This document shows, in pieces, positions 35,700-45,442 of a stretch of 64,000 nt of DNA (position 1 is the first letter of the stretch; each line of letters opens with the position of its first letter). The stretch is from Deltaproteobacteria bacterium HGW-Deltaproteobacteria-15. Its GTDB lineage: Bacteria > Desulfobacterota > DSM-4660 > Desulfatiglandales > HGW-15. Location: assembly GCA_002840535.1 (NCBI GenBank), contig PHBH01000034.1, positions 23,971 to 87,970 of the forward strand, in the 5' to 3' direction. A program made the position numbers and the translations under genes. The notes beneath the pieces were generated by a model. That model did no database searches, was not told where the DNA came from, and was given only the letters and a program-made list of their open reading frames with translations.

Positions 35700-38600
35700 A
35701 TGACAAAGCTCCATGTTCTCACAAGGTTCAATGAACCAAAGGTTCGAATCTGGCGTGATCAGACCGACCGTGTGAGCGCCGAACTTGCCTACGATGTTGA
35801 ATCAAGGGGAGTTGATTCGAATGGGCTCCGACTGTTCGAAGCTTTGTTGGACCATCAGTTGCACGAAAAGGTCCATGTTCTGGTTCATAATGCAGAATGG
35901 GAATCCAAAGAACACGCCAAGACGCTTCCTCGCACGGCGTCCTACCGCTTTCCGCCAGACCTCTGGTTTGCCGAAGGCGCGACTCGCGTCCTTGCAGAAG
36001 ACCCTTTTGCCGTCAGCCGGCAGCAGGTACGCATCCATCTCATCACTGCAAAGAAGTACCGCGGAGGCAGGCTTTACCTCTGGACCCCGGGAAAGGAAGC
36101 GCACACGCTCGAAGCAGCAGGTGTCGACGAGACCGGGCCCTATTTCGATGCCCCGCTCGAAGGCCGGGACCGTCATCTTTTTTTGTTCAAGTTCGTAAGC
36201 GCCGAATCAAACTTCGAACCCGATTATGCCAACCGTCTTTGGAGTGCGCATGACGGGGAGGAAATCTGGTCGCACAGTCAATCCGCTTCGATCAGCACAA
36301 ACCGTCCTGAGAAGAAGAAAGCCACCATCCATGTCCTTGATTTCAGCGGATCTGCGAAAACGGCAAACCTGCATGTGTGGCAGGAGGACTCCGACTTCGC
36401 CGAAACCCTTTCCGGAACTGCCGAACAAGAAGGTTGGATAAAATTCGAGCCGCTCATCTACACGGAGCGAGCATACGGCTTCATGCTCCATCAGCCCGCG
36501 TTCGATCAGCCGTGGGAGCATAGCGAGGCGAGGCGCAGCATTATCCTGAAGGAGGACGGTACCTGGACAATCGGAGGTGATGGGAGCCTTCGACGAGTCG
36601 GGGGTTCAGAGGTATGGACACTGGAGGGCGATCACCATTTGTTTGGGAGTGAACCGACGGCAGAGCGGCGGGTCTCCGTTGAAGTCGCCGCTCGAGACCC
36701 TCGATGCGGCATCGCCGGACCGCTCTCGCTTGATGTATGGGTCAACCGCGCCCGTACGCCTTTCCGTGCTGAGATTCAAGCCGATGCGGACGGGAAATGG
36801 TCGTTCCGGACATTCCCTGAGGTGGTCACATCATTCCGTTTCAAATCGGGCAACATCAACGAAAACATCAACCGTCATTATATCAGGATACCGCAATCGA
36901 ATACGAGTGAGATGCATCTCTTCGCGGTCTTGGGACGAGCGGATACCTTGAGTCAGATCCCCGTCAAACCGCTTTTTCTGGATCCGCCCTTCTCGATCAT
37001 TCGGCCCGGTGTATGGGTCGTCGACGGTTTCGTACGGTTCGCAGTACATTGCCCGACGGCTTCATCCGTCGAGGTGATCGGCGAGTGGACGGATTGGCAA
37101 AAAAGTCCGCAGCCGATGCGATCGACGACCGATGGAACTTACTGGTGGGGTGAGATCCCGATCGCGGAGATTACCGAAAAGCTCAGCCGGCCATCGATCC
37201 ACGGAACATTTTATAAATACGTCATCAACCAGCTTCGTATGGTACAGGACCCGGCGGCGGATTGGGTCGAAAATTCCGACCCGCAAAGAGCGTCCCGCCT
37301 TGTCGATCATGGTTTATACCAATGGAAGAGTTCCACCTGGCAAAGGCCGGACAAGGATTATTTCATCATCTATCAACTTCATCCTTCCTGGTTCACACAG
37401 CGCACCGAAACAACCGGACTCGACGGTATCACGCGCGAAATCGCGGAGCCGGCGGGTTATTTGAACCATGTCGGGGCGACCGCGTTGCTGCTGATGCCTA
37501 CCTGCGAGTTCGCGGGAGACCAGGGTTGGGGCTATAATCCATCCTTTTTTTATTCCGTTGAGTCGACTTATGGCGGTCCGGACGCACTCAAACGGGTCGT
37601 GGACGCGTGCCACGAACGGGGCGTGGCCGTACTCTTGGACGTGGTGTTCAATCATGCCGGTACATCCGACAACACGCTTTGGAGCGTAGCGCGCGAAAGC
37701 TTCTTCGACGGCGATACCGAATGGGGAGCGATGATCAACTTCGATCACCCGCAAGTCATTCATTTTTTCGAACAGAACCTGGTCCACTTCATGAAAGTCT
37801 ACCGGGTAGATGGATTCCGGTTCGATTTTACCCGGGTCATCCGCTTCGGAAACCAGCGGACCGCTCATGTGCGCCAGCCCGGTTCCGGGGGAGGGTGGGA
37901 GTTCCTCCATCACTTACGTGCCGCTGTTCACAGTGTTGACGGTCGCTGTATTCTCATGGCTGAAAATCTCCCGAATGACTGGGATCTTACGCGCTATGGC
38001 GGTTCAATGGACACTCAATGGTGCGATAATTTTCACGACCGGCTCGTGGACGCATCGAGAGGAATGAACGTAATGGGTGATCTCGCAGATGCGATGACAA
38101 TTACCCACGCGGCATGCGACCAATGGTACGAATCAACCAATTACCCCGAGAGCCACGACGAGGTTGGAAACGAACCGAATCGCATCAGCTCGATGTCCGT
38201 TGGGGGGATAGGACAGGGGTTGCGGCGTAACAAAGTCGCCGGCGCCGCAGCGCTCCTGTCGCGCGGCATTCCTCTGTGGTTCATGGGGGCCGAGTCAGGA
38301 GAGTGGCGACAGTTCCCGAAGGATGGAACCGCCACACTCGATCTGGACCATTACGAGGCAGATGCCGATGCGGGTCAGGTACGCCGATGGTGGAATAGAC
38401 TGTGTGAACTCCGTCGCAGCAACAACCGGTTGCAAGGACCCTCTCCCATTACAATCCACTTCGCACAGGACCGCATGCTTGCGTTCTCGCGCGGGGATGG
38501 GGCGGACCTTTTCGTTATCCTGAATTTCGGAGATTGGTCGGGCTGGCGACCGCTCAGTGAACTCAATCTTCCGCAGGGGGTATACAAAGAGCTCCTCAAC

Positions 38601-38735
38601 TCCACGTGGGGCGACTACCGCGTCGGATGTGAAAACGAAGACGAACACTCCAACGGTGGATGGACCGCATCGCTGCACCGGCATTCCTGGCTGAACATCC
38701 CGGACTACGGCGTGGTAGTGCTCGAAAAGCGGTAG
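35700..38735 (+). CDS. Large GH13 alpha-amylase/branching-enzyme-like protein
   Basis: 1011 residues from the ATG at 35700 (GGAGG nine bases upstream). The first 420 residues form beta-rich modules I cannot name, perhaps tandem carbohydrate-binding domains. A CBM48/branching-enzyme-type N domain follows at about 430-550 (VRFAVHCPTASSVEVIGEWTDW). The GH13 barrel follows, with DVVFNH (about 646), GFRFDFTRV (nucleophile Asp about 708), MAEN (acid Glu about 753) and ESHDEVGN (about 817); all catalytic residues are kept. No signal peptide. Acts on alpha-glucan inside the cell; exact reaction uncertain. Confidence 0.88.
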   Translation: MTKLHVLTRFNEPKVRIWRDQTDRVSAELAYDVESRGVDSNGLRLFEALLDHQLHEKVHVLVHNAEWESKEHAKTLPRTASYRFPPDLWFAEGATRVLAEDPFAVSRQQVRIHLITAKKYRGGRLYLWTPGKEAHTLEAAGVDETGPYFDAPLEGRDRHLFLFKFVSAESNFEPDYANRLWSAHDGEEIWSHSQSASISTNRPEKKKATIHVLDFSGSAKTANLHVWQEDSDFAETLSGTAEQEGWIKFEPLIYTERAYGFMLHQPAFDQPWEHSEARRSIILKEDGTWTIGGDGSLRRVGGSEVWTLEGDHHLFGSEPTAERRVSVEVAARDPRCGIAGPLSLDVWVNRARTPFRAEIQADADGKWSFRTFPEVVTSFRFKSGNINENINRHYIRIPQSNTSEMHLFAVLGRADTLSQIPVKPLFLDPPFSIIRPGVWVVDGFVRFAVHCPTASSVEVIGEWTDWQKSPQPMRSTTDGTYWWGEIPIAEITEKLSRPSIHGTFYKYVINQLRMVQDPAADWVENSDPQRASRLVDHGLYQWKSSTWQRPDKDYFIIYQLHPSWFTQRTETTGLDGITREIAEPAGYLNHVGATALLLMPTCEFAGDQGWGYNPSFFYSVESTYGGPDALKRVVDACHERGVAVLLDVVFNHAGTSDNTLWSVARESFFDGDTEWGAMINFDHPQVIHFFEQNLVHFMKVYRVDGFRFDFTRVIRFGNQRTAHVRQPGSGGGWEFLHHLRAAVHSVDGRCILMAENLPNDWDLTRYGGSMDTQWCDNFHDRLVDASRGMNVMGDLADAMTITHAACDQWYESTNYPESHDEVGNEPNRISSMSVGGIGQGLRRNKVAGAAALLSRGIPLWFMGAESGEWRQFPKDGTATLDLDHYEADADAGQVRRWWNRLCELRRSNNRLQGPSPITIHFAQDRMLAFSRGDGADLFVILNFGDWSGWRPLSELNLPQGVYKELLNSTWGDYRVGCENEDEHSNGGWTASLHRHSWLNIPDYGVVVLEKR

Positions 38736-38920
38736 GTACGGTTTAGTCTGGGTGGCTACGGCGGCTATGTCCACGCGGATGCTTACGGCGGATACGGTGA
38801 GCTCTTTCGCAAGGTGGGGTGCTGGGGCCCATGCAAGACGCAAGTTTGATGAAGCTACCTCCTTCCGCCCCAAGGAGGTACAAGGTTCACTTATTTCCGG
38901 AGGTCGCCCTCGAGTCTTCG

Positions 38921-38972
38921 TTGACATCCCAGCCAAATAGCCATATATTCTGGTCATAATTCTAGTTAACCA
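38921..38972 (+). promoter_or_regulatory. Promoter and possible operator of the toxin-antitoxin pair
   Basis: TTGACA (38921-38926), 17-base spacer, TATATT (38944-38949), a near-consensus sigma-70 promoter. Just after it, GGTCATAATTCTAGTTAACC (38952-38971) is an imperfect palindrome that could be the autoregulatory Phd-binding site. It is 39 bases upstream of the antitoxin ATG, which has AAAAAGGAG. Confidence 0.75.
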
Positions 38973-38987
38973 AAAAGGAGACCAACT

Positions 38988-39245
38988 ATGAAGACCCTGC
39001 CGCTTTCAGAGGCGAAGATGAAGCTCAGTGAGCTCGTGGACAGGGTTCACGCAACTGATGAGGAGATCATGATCACCAAGAACGGCCGGCCCGCTGCAGT
39101 GCTGGTCAGTGCGGGGGAATTCGAGAGCTGGAAGGAAACCATCGAAATTCTGTCATCCTCCGACCTGATGGAGGAGATCAGGAGTGGTCTGGCCGCCCTG
39201 AAGAGTGGGAGCAAGATCTACACACTCGAAGAGCTTCTTGACTAA
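38988..39245 (+). CDS. Phd/YefM-family antitoxin
   Basis: 85 residues. The N-terminal half has the Phd/YefM DNA-binding fold (LSEAKMKLSELVDRVHATDEEIMITKNGRPAAVLVS); the C-terminal acidic helix (DLMEEIRSGLAALKSG, EELLD) should wrap the toxin. The toxin follows after 13 bases. It likely represses its own promoter. Confidence 0.92.
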   Translation: MKTLPLSEAKMKLSELVDRVHATDEEIMITKNGRPAAVLVSAGEFESWKETIEILSSSDLMEEIRSGLAALKSGSKIYTLEELLD

Positions 39246-39258
39246 TTCGGGAAAATCC

Positions 39259-39540
39259 ATGCAATTCCGTTTGAGGGTCACGGAAGAGGTTGCCGCTTTT
39301 CTTCGCTCGCTCCATCCTGAGATCAAGAGGAAGATCAGGGCGGCGCTGGAACTGGTCGCATCGGATCCCTCCTCCGGTAAATCCCTCCAGGACGAACTAC
39401 AAGGACTCAAGAGCCTCAAGGTCGGCCGCTTTAGGATCATTTACAAAGAGGGGTCAAGAGGAATCACAGAGGTCGTTGCAATAGGTCCACGAAAAGTCAT
39501 TTACGAGGAGACCTACCGCCTTCTGAAGAGGAACAACTGA
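39259..39540 (+). CDS. RelE/ParE-family toxin
   Basis: 93 residues from the ATG at 39259. ParE/RelE fold shown by VTEEVAAFLRSLHPEIKRKIRAALE, GKSLQDELQGLKSLKVGRFRIIYK and the C-terminal VVAIGPRKVIYEETYRLL. Either ribosome-dependent mRNA cleavage (RelE) or gyrase inhibition (ParE). Sits between two unrelated sugar genes, so probably acquired as a cassette. Confidence 0.9.
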   Translation: MQFRLRVTEEVAAFLRSLHPEIKRKIRAALELVASDPSSGKSLQDELQGLKSLKVGRFRIIYKEGSRGITEVVAIGPRKVIYEETYRLLKRNN

Positions 39541-39826
39541 TTTCTCTCTTCTCTTTTGCTCAAGGCAGCGCTCCTACTCGATCCAACTATTCTCCTGGAC
39601 CCTACGAAAGATCTCCTCCCATTCCTCTTCTGTTGTGGGGCGCTGTTGGTTACCCCGGAGAGGGCCGACGGGCCTCCCCTTTCTTGGGTCCTCCGGCCCT
39701 CGTTGGGCTTATTGTACAATACGGCAGGGTAAATACATCCGCCCTGCAACAAAAATGCAGGTGCAAACCCATTCCTCCATCATCCTTTTCCGCGATACTC
39801 TCTCACTCGATTGAAAGGAGATCGAT

Positions 39827-41929
39827 ATGAGAGTATGGCCGGGAAAGGCGTATCCGTTAGGCGCAACGTATGACGGGGCGGGGACAAATTTTTCCATCTT
39901 TTCAGGAATCGCGGAAAAGGTCGAGCTCTGCCTCTTTGATGATAAAGGCGGCGAAACCCGTGTGGTTCTGCCGGAGGTCACGGCCTTTCAGTGGCACGGT
40001 TACCTTCCGGACGTCGAGCCCGGGCAGCGCTACGGGTTCCGGATCCACGGGCCCTGGGCGCCCGAGGAAGGACATCGGTGCAACCCGTCCAAGCTGCTCC
40101 TCGACCCCTATTCAAAGGCCATCGACCGGAACATTCAATGGAATGAGGCGGTCTTTTCCTACCGCTTCAAGGAACCCGACGGATCGAAGAACGATGATGA
40201 CAGCGGTCCCTACATGCCGAAGTCGGTTGTAATCAATCCTTTCTTCGACTGGTCGACCGACCGATCCCCCCAGATCCCATTGAACGAAACCGTTATTTAC
40301 GAGGTCCACGTCAGGGGGTTCACCAAAAAACATCCCGACATCCCGCCGGAGATGAGGGGAACCTATGCCGGTATTTCTCACCCCGCCGCCATCAAGTACC
40401 TGAGGGAGCTGGGCGTCACGACCGTAGAGCTTCTTCCCGTCCACCAGTTCATCCATGATTCATACCTCGATGAGCGGGGGTTGCGAAATTACTGGGGATA
40501 CAACTCCATCGGATATCTCGCACCTCATCACGAGTACTCGAGCAGGGGGCACACGGGCCAGCAGGTCCAGGAATTCAAAGAGATGGTGAGAAACCTGCAT
40601 GACGCGGGTTTCGAGGTGATCCTGGACGTGGTTTACAACCACACGGCCGAGGGAAACCACCTCGGCCCCACCCTCTGTTTCAGGGGTCTGGACAATGCGG
40701 CATACTACCGGCTTGTGCAGGATGATCGCCGGTTCTATTTTGACTACACCGGCACAGGCAATTCCCTGAACATGAGACATCCCCACGTGCTTCAGCTCAT
40801 CATGGATTCGCTGCGATACTGGATCCTGGACATGCATGTGGACGGATTCCGGTTCGATCTCGCATCCACTCTGGCCCGTGAGCTCCATGACGTGGATCGG
40901 CTTTCCTCATTTTTCGATCTGGTTCAACAGGATCCTGTGGTGAGCCAGGTAAAGCTCATTGCAGAGCCCTGGGATGTGGGAGAGGGGGGGTACCAGGTGG
41001 GGAATTTCCCGCCGCTCTGGTCCGAATGGAACGGCAAGTACCGCGACTGCGCCCGAGACTTCTGGCGCGGTGAGCCCCAGACCCTTCCGGAATTTGCCTA
41101 CCGGTTTACGGGAAGCTCGGACCTTTATGAGAACACCGGAAGGAAGCCTTATGCAAGCGTCAACTTCCTCACGGCCCACGACGGCTTCACCCTTCACGAT
41201 CTGGTCAGTTACAATGAAAAACACAATGAGGCCAACGGCGAAGACAACCGGGATGGGGAGAGTCATAACCGCTCCTGGAACTGCGGCGAGGAAGGGCCGA
41301 CCGAGAACCCCGATGTGCTGGCGCTAAGGGCCAAACAGAAGCGAAATTATCTTGCCACCCTTTTTCTCTCCCAGGGGATACCCATGCTCCTCGGGGGCGA
41401 TGAGATGGGGAGAACCCAGCAGGGCAACAACAATGCCTATTGCCAGGACAATGAGATCTCCTGGTATGACTGGCCTCGAAAAGATGAAGGGTTGATCGAG
41501 TATACCTCCAGGCTCATCCAATTTCGCAGGGATCACACCATCTTCAAGCGGCGGCACTGGTTTCTGGGAAGGGCAATCCACGGCAAGATTGAGGATATGA
41601 CCTGGTTCACTCCCTCTGGGGAGGAAATGACGGAAGAGAACTGGGAAACCGGTTTTGCCAAGTCGGTTGCCCTTTTCCTGAACGGCAAGGCGCTTCCCTT
41701 TCCGGACGAAAGGGGTGAACAGATGGTGGACGACTCCTTTCTTGTCCTTATTAACGCCCATCACGAGCAGATCCCCTTCACCCTCCCCGGACCCAACTGG
41801 GGCAAGCGTTGGATAAAGGTAATTGATACGGCTCACGACGGCTTTCCGGAAGAGGAGGAGTTCCATGATGCCGGCTCCACTTTCACCGCCGAGAGCCGAT
41901 CGCTGGTGCTCCTGATGCAGAACGAATGA
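39827..41929 (+). CDS. glgX: Glycogen debranching enzyme GlgX (isoamylase type)
   Basis: GH13 enzyme of 700 residues that cuts alpha-1,6 branches of glycogen. CBM48-type N domain at about 1-150 (PLGATYDGAGTNFSIFSGIAEKVELCLFD). Catalytic motifs: DVVYNH (about 266), GFRFDLAS (nucleophile about 342), AEPWD (about 380), AHDGF (about 450). AAAGGAG precedes the ATG. It probably works with the other GH13, the GH15 and the glucose dehydrogenase in storage-glucan breakdown. Confidence 0.96.
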   Translation: MRVWPGKAYPLGATYDGAGTNFSIFSGIAEKVELCLFDDKGGETRVVLPEVTAFQWHGYLPDVEPGQRYGFRIHGPWAPEEGHRCNPSKLLLDPYSKAIDRNIQWNEAVFSYRFKEPDGSKNDDDSGPYMPKSVVINPFFDWSTDRSPQIPLNETVIYEVHVRGFTKKHPDIPPEMRGTYAGISHPAAIKYLRELGVTTVELLPVHQFIHDSYLDERGLRNYWGYNSIGYLAPHHEYSSRGHTGQQVQEFKEMVRNLHDAGFEVILDVVYNHTAEGNHLGPTLCFRGLDNAAYYRLVQDDRRFYFDYTGTGNSLNMRHPHVLQLIMDSLRYWILDMHVDGFRFDLASTLARELHDVDRLSSFFDLVQQDPVVSQVKLIAEPWDVGEGGYQVGNFPPLWSEWNGKYRDCARDFWRGEPQTLPEFAYRFTGSSDLYENTGRKPYASVNFLTAHDGFTLHDLVSYNEKHNEANGEDNRDGESHNRSWNCGEEGPTENPDVLALRAKQKRNYLATLFLSQGIPMLLGGDEMGRTQQGNNNAYCQDNEISWYDWPRKDEGLIEYTSRLIQFRRDHTIFKRRHWFLGRAIHGKIEDMTWFTPSGEEMTEENWETGFAKSVALFLNGKALPFPDERGEQMVDDSFLVLINAHHEQIPFTLPGPNWGKRWIKVIDTAHDGFPEEEEFHDAGSTFTAESRSLVLLMQNE

Positions 41930-41936
41930 TTGAAGA

Positions 41937-42130
41937 TGAACGTCGAACATCGAACATCGAACGTTCAACATCGAATGGAAATCAGAAATCCAAGCACGGA
42001 GGAATACAAGGCAGGATGGGGAGGGCGAAACGAAACCCATCGGTTTTCTCATGCCCCGAATTGATGGGTTTCGCTACGCTCTACCCATCCTGCAACTCTG
42101 TGTGGCAGGTTTCAGGTGGCGGGTGTCAGA
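41937..42130. repeat. Repeat cluster downstream of glgX
   Basis: GAACGTCGAACATCGAACATCGAACGTTCAAC units (41940-41970; a relative is near 54913) are followed by two facing REP-like copies (42014-42043 GGATGGGGAGGGCGAAACGAAACCCATC; 42062-42092 GATGGGTTTCGCTACGCTCTACCCATCC) and a CAGGTTTCAGGTGG unit. No gene here. Confidence 0.7.
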
Positions 42131-42231
42131 GCTTGACGAGATCGGCATGAATGGAAGGGGGTAGTTATACAGAACAAGAAATCCTGTTGATCCTGTTATC
42201 CTGTCTAAAATTCGACGTTTGGTGTTCGTTC

Positions 42232-44250
42232 CTAATATGGCGCAGGGAATTCAACTTCCTTGATATACTTCTCCGATATCGTTTCCCCGTCGGTCGTGAA
42301 AAAAAGACTCACATCACCCCTTCTCATTTTCTTCTCTTCCTGGGTCTGCAACCCCATCTGGTGCAACACCCATGGCGGAACAGAGGTGCGTCTCTCCCCT
42401 TCGGTCACAACCGTTTCCAGGTAAACCGGATGCTGCCACATTCGGAAAAGAACCCTGAGGACATCCTTCATTTCATCCAGCCTGAGATCGGCGCCCTCGT
42501 GCCGGTGAACCAGATAGAGCCCTCTTCCCCTGTGAGGTCTCTCGGCAGGTCCCCCATATCGTCCATCGACAACCTCGATCACGGGTTCTCCCTGATTGAA
42601 GAGGAGGTACATGAGCTTCCGTTTGATGCTTTCGAAATCTGCCTTGTCAACTCCCCAATGGTCGGCGGGCACTCCTCCCCCTCCCTGTTTGTAGCTGAAG
42701 AAAGGAATCTTTTCGAAGAGATCGCGGGTGAAGAATTCATGAATCAAGGCATGATCGTTGATTCTTCTTCTGACCTCGAAGATCTTTTCTCTGCCGTTTC
42801 CCAGCTCGACTTTTCCCGGATGCTTTCTGGCAAGCCTGAAGAACACATCGGGAATTGGCTCGGAAATCCTGGGAAGATTGCCTTTTTCCCATGCTCTCTT
42901 TATGGCGAGGAGACTCTCCTGCCATTTCAAGTCCTTTGCGATCTCCTGCTCAAGTTCAGGTTGGGTGTTGGTGTCCCTCTCCTTCCTTACCTTGAGGTAG
43001 ACTTCCCGGCAGATCTGGTAATCGCACCACCATTTCACGATTTTTTCGCGGCTGAAAAGGTCTTTTGGAAAACCGCACAGCCCTTTCTCGCAAGCATTTT
43101 TGAAACTGCACCATTCGGTCCATCTTTCTGCGACCACTCCGCGTGTCTCCTCAAAGATATTCTTAAAGACCACGAAATCGTCCCACTGGTTCTTCCTGTC
43201 AAGATAGGGGCTGCATTCTTCCCAGAGCAGTCCGTGCCTGCCGGTATCCCACCGGTACTCGATATCCCTGTAAATCATCAATCCCAGTTTATAAGGATTG
43301 AGTCCGGGACTCCCGAGTGTTCCGGCATTGTGTTGTGCATAGTCCACGATTTCCTCGGGAGGAGCGAGCCCCCTTTTCACCATCAACTCCGAGTGCCAGT
43401 AGGCGGCCCAGCCTTCGTTTGCTATTTTTGTCATCCTTTGAGGGAGGAAGTAGTAGCTTTCCTGTCTGAAGATGTCGAGGATATCCCTTTGCCACTCCTC
43501 CATTGGGGCGAATCTCAGGAGAAACAGGAGGATATCCCTCACCGGTTTGGCGGGGAACGTGAGGCCCTTTCGTATCTCACTAGCCCGCTCCTGCCTGTTT
43601 TTCAAAGCCTCCCTCTGCGCTTTGATCCACTCCCGGGGATTGAGGAAATCATCCAGATAATCCAGGTCCGATCGAAAACGAAAGAGATCTTCCCCTTTCT
43701 TGAACGTTTTGCCGTGATTATTTTTTTTCCCCTTGTCTTTTGACACGTAGGGGACCCTTGCATCGATCAGATTCTCGATCTTCATGCAATCGGTCAGGAA
43801 ATCGTCTACCGCCTCTTCGCCATGCTCTTTTCTATATCCGTCAATCCGCTCGCTTGCGGCGCGGGAGGTGGCAAGCATGTTGCGGTCGGATCGCTTAAAC
43901 CACGCATTGTTCTTGAAGAAATCCACATGGGCGCAGACGTGGGCCATCACCAGTTTCTGGTCCACCAGTTTGTTCTCTTCCAGCAGATACGCAATGGACG
44001 GATTCGTATTGATGACCATTTCATATATCTTGCTGAGGCCGTAACTGAAGCTCTTCCTCATCTTCACGTATTCTTCGCCATATTTCCAATGAGAGAAGTG
44101 ATCCGGAAGACCATGGTAGCTCGCCACTTCGGCGATGGTGTCCCAGTCCAGCACGTCGAAGATGATAGGAAAGAAATCGAGACCATTCCTTCGGGCAACG
44201 GCCTGAATGATCGTTTGCCATGTTTTCAGTTCGTTGCTGAACAACGTCAT
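42232..44250 (-). CDS. spoVR: SpoVR/YcgB-family protein
   Basis: 672 residues starting at the ATG at 44250, which overlaps the yeaH stop as ATGA, so the two are translationally coupled. Family features include WDTIAEVASYHGLPDHFSHWKYGEEY near the N terminus and NPYKLGLMIYRDIEYRWDTGRHG in the middle. SpoVR takes part in spore cortex formation in Bacillus, but in Gram-negative bacteria it belongs to the prkA-yeaH-ycgB stress/stationary-phase operon, as here. Biochemical role not known. Confidence 0.95.
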   Translation of the reverse strand: MTLFSNELKTWQTIIQAVARRNGLDFFPIIFDVLDWDTIAEVASYHGLPDHFSHWKYGEEYVKMRKSFSYGLSKIYEMVINTNPSIAYLLEENKLVDQKLVMAHVCAHVDFFKNNAWFKRSDRNMLATSRAASERIDGYRKEHGEEAVDDFLTDCMKIENLIDARVPYVSKDKGKKNNHGKTFKKGEDLFRFRSDLDYLDDFLNPREWIKAQREALKNRQERASEIRKGLTFPAKPVRDILLFLLRFAPMEEWQRDILDIFRQESYYFLPQRMTKIANEGWAAYWHSELMVKRGLAPPEEIVDYAQHNAGTLGSPGLNPYKLGLMIYRDIEYRWDTGRHGLLWEECSPYLDRKNQWDDFVVFKNIFEETRGVVAERWTEWCSFKNACEKGLCGFPKDLFSREKIVKWWCDYQICREVYLKVRKERDTNTQPELEQEIAKDLKWQESLLAIKRAWEKGNLPRISEPIPDVFFRLARKHPGKVELGNGREKIFEVRRRINDHALIHEFFTRDLFEKIPFFSYKQGGGGVPADHWGVDKADFESIKRKLMYLLFNQGEPVIEVVDGRYGGPAERPHRGRGLYLVHRHEGADLRLDEMKDVLRVLFRMWQHPVYLETVVTEGERRTSVPPWVLHQMGLQTQEEKKMRRGDVSLFFTTDGETISEKYIKEVEFPAPY

Positions 44251-45419
44251 AAATGATTGTTTCTCCTTCCAAAGAACTTCTCTAAGGCCAGCCATGCGTC
44301 TTCTCTCTGCTTGACGCCCAGGTAAACGACCCTCCCGTCGTACCTGAATTCCTGCTCGAGGTACCTGCCGAAGAATCCGGGCTCGGAAAACCCTTCCGAG
44401 GGCCCTCCCGTGTACCATGATCTCCAGCTCGGCTTCACCTCTCCATAACTGTACTGGTTGCTGAAAGGAAGGATCCGTTCTCGAATGAGTTTAAGTGTTT
44501 CCCCGTTGTCTTCCTCCCAGTTCATGCCATCCGAAAAATAGATGGGATAGATGTTCCAGTCTTCCTTGGGGTATCGATCCTCCACAATATTGACCAGCAA
44601 TCGATGGGCACTCGAAATCTTCGTGCCTCCATAACTATCGCGGGTCAGAAATTCCTCCTGGCTTTTCATCTCCTCGGCTTCGACGTGGTGAACGATGTAC
44701 ACACTTTCCAGCTCATCGTATTGTCGTGCGAGCAGGCCTTCGGTGAAGAAGCAGAAATAGGAGATGATCTCCCGTTCCTCGTCGGAGACGGACCCCGAGA
44801 TGTCCCTCATGAAAACGAGAAGGGCGTTATTCTGAGGCGTGGGAGTGGGTTTTGGCGAACGGAAGGACTTGTCTTCGCTTGTGGGGATGATCTTCGGATC
44901 CAGCGGGTCGTAAGTTCCTCCGGCGAGTTGCCGCTGTAGAGCCTTCTTGTACAGCCCCCTGGGGCCTCTCTTGATAATCAGGGACTCGGGCCCGGTTCTT
45001 CTCGCAGAGGTCCACCTCTGCTCCTCCGACTCGATGGTCTTTTCGCCCTTGGGCTGCAGGTTTGGAAGTGCGAGTTCCATCATCTCCATGATCTCTTCTT
45101 CGTGGAACTCCACTTCAATCAATTCTCCAGGCTCCTCTCCGGCCTTTTTTTCTCCTCCTTTCTCCTTCGGGTCGCCTGTGATCGGCCCAAGGTCTTGCCC
45201 CGGCTCTCCCTTTCCTGCACCGAGATCCCCGAAGTTGCTGCCGAATCGGATTTTGGGAAGGGGGAGGTTGTAAAATTTGATCCTGATGGGCTCCTTCCGA
45301 CCCTTCCCTGGCAGGATAACGCTTCCGGGCTTGATGTACTTTTTCAGATCCTCCCTGATCTTCCCCTTCAGGATACCGACAAACTTGTTCTCGTCCCGTT
45401 TGATCCTTTTAGGTCTCAT
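44247..45419 (-). CDS. yeaH: YeaH/YhbH-family (DUF444) VWA-like protein
   Basis: 390 residues from the ATG at 45419 with AGGAAA upstream; the frame extends upstream into the prkA end and is not used. N-terminal basic part RPKRIKRDENKFVGILKGKIREDLKKYI, then an acidic Gly-rich linker, then a von Willebrand A-like fold with FMRDISGSVSDEERE (a MIDAS-type DxSGS) and TKISSAHRLL. Probable partner of the PrkA kinase; role unknown. Confidence 0.94.
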   Translation of the reverse strand: MRPKRIKRDENKFVGILKGKIREDLKKYIKPGSVILPGKGRKEPIRIKFYNLPLPKIRFGSNFGDLGAGKGEPGQDLGPITGDPKEKGGEKKAGEEPGELIEVEFHEEEIMEMMELALPNLQPKGEKTIESEEQRWTSARRTGPESLIIKRGPRGLYKKALQRQLAGGTYDPLDPKIIPTSEDKSFRSPKPTPTPQNNALLVFMRDISGSVSDEEREIISYFCFFTEGLLARQYDELESVYIVHHVEAEEMKSQEEFLTRDSYGGTKISSAHRLLVNIVEDRYPKEDWNIYPIYFSDGMNWEEDNGETLKLIRERILPFSNQYSYGEVKPSWRSWYTGGPSEGFSEPGFFGRYLEQEFRYDGRVVYLGVKQREDAWLALEKFFGRRNNHL

Positions 45420-45442
45420 GTCCGATTTCCTGCCGTTGGTTG

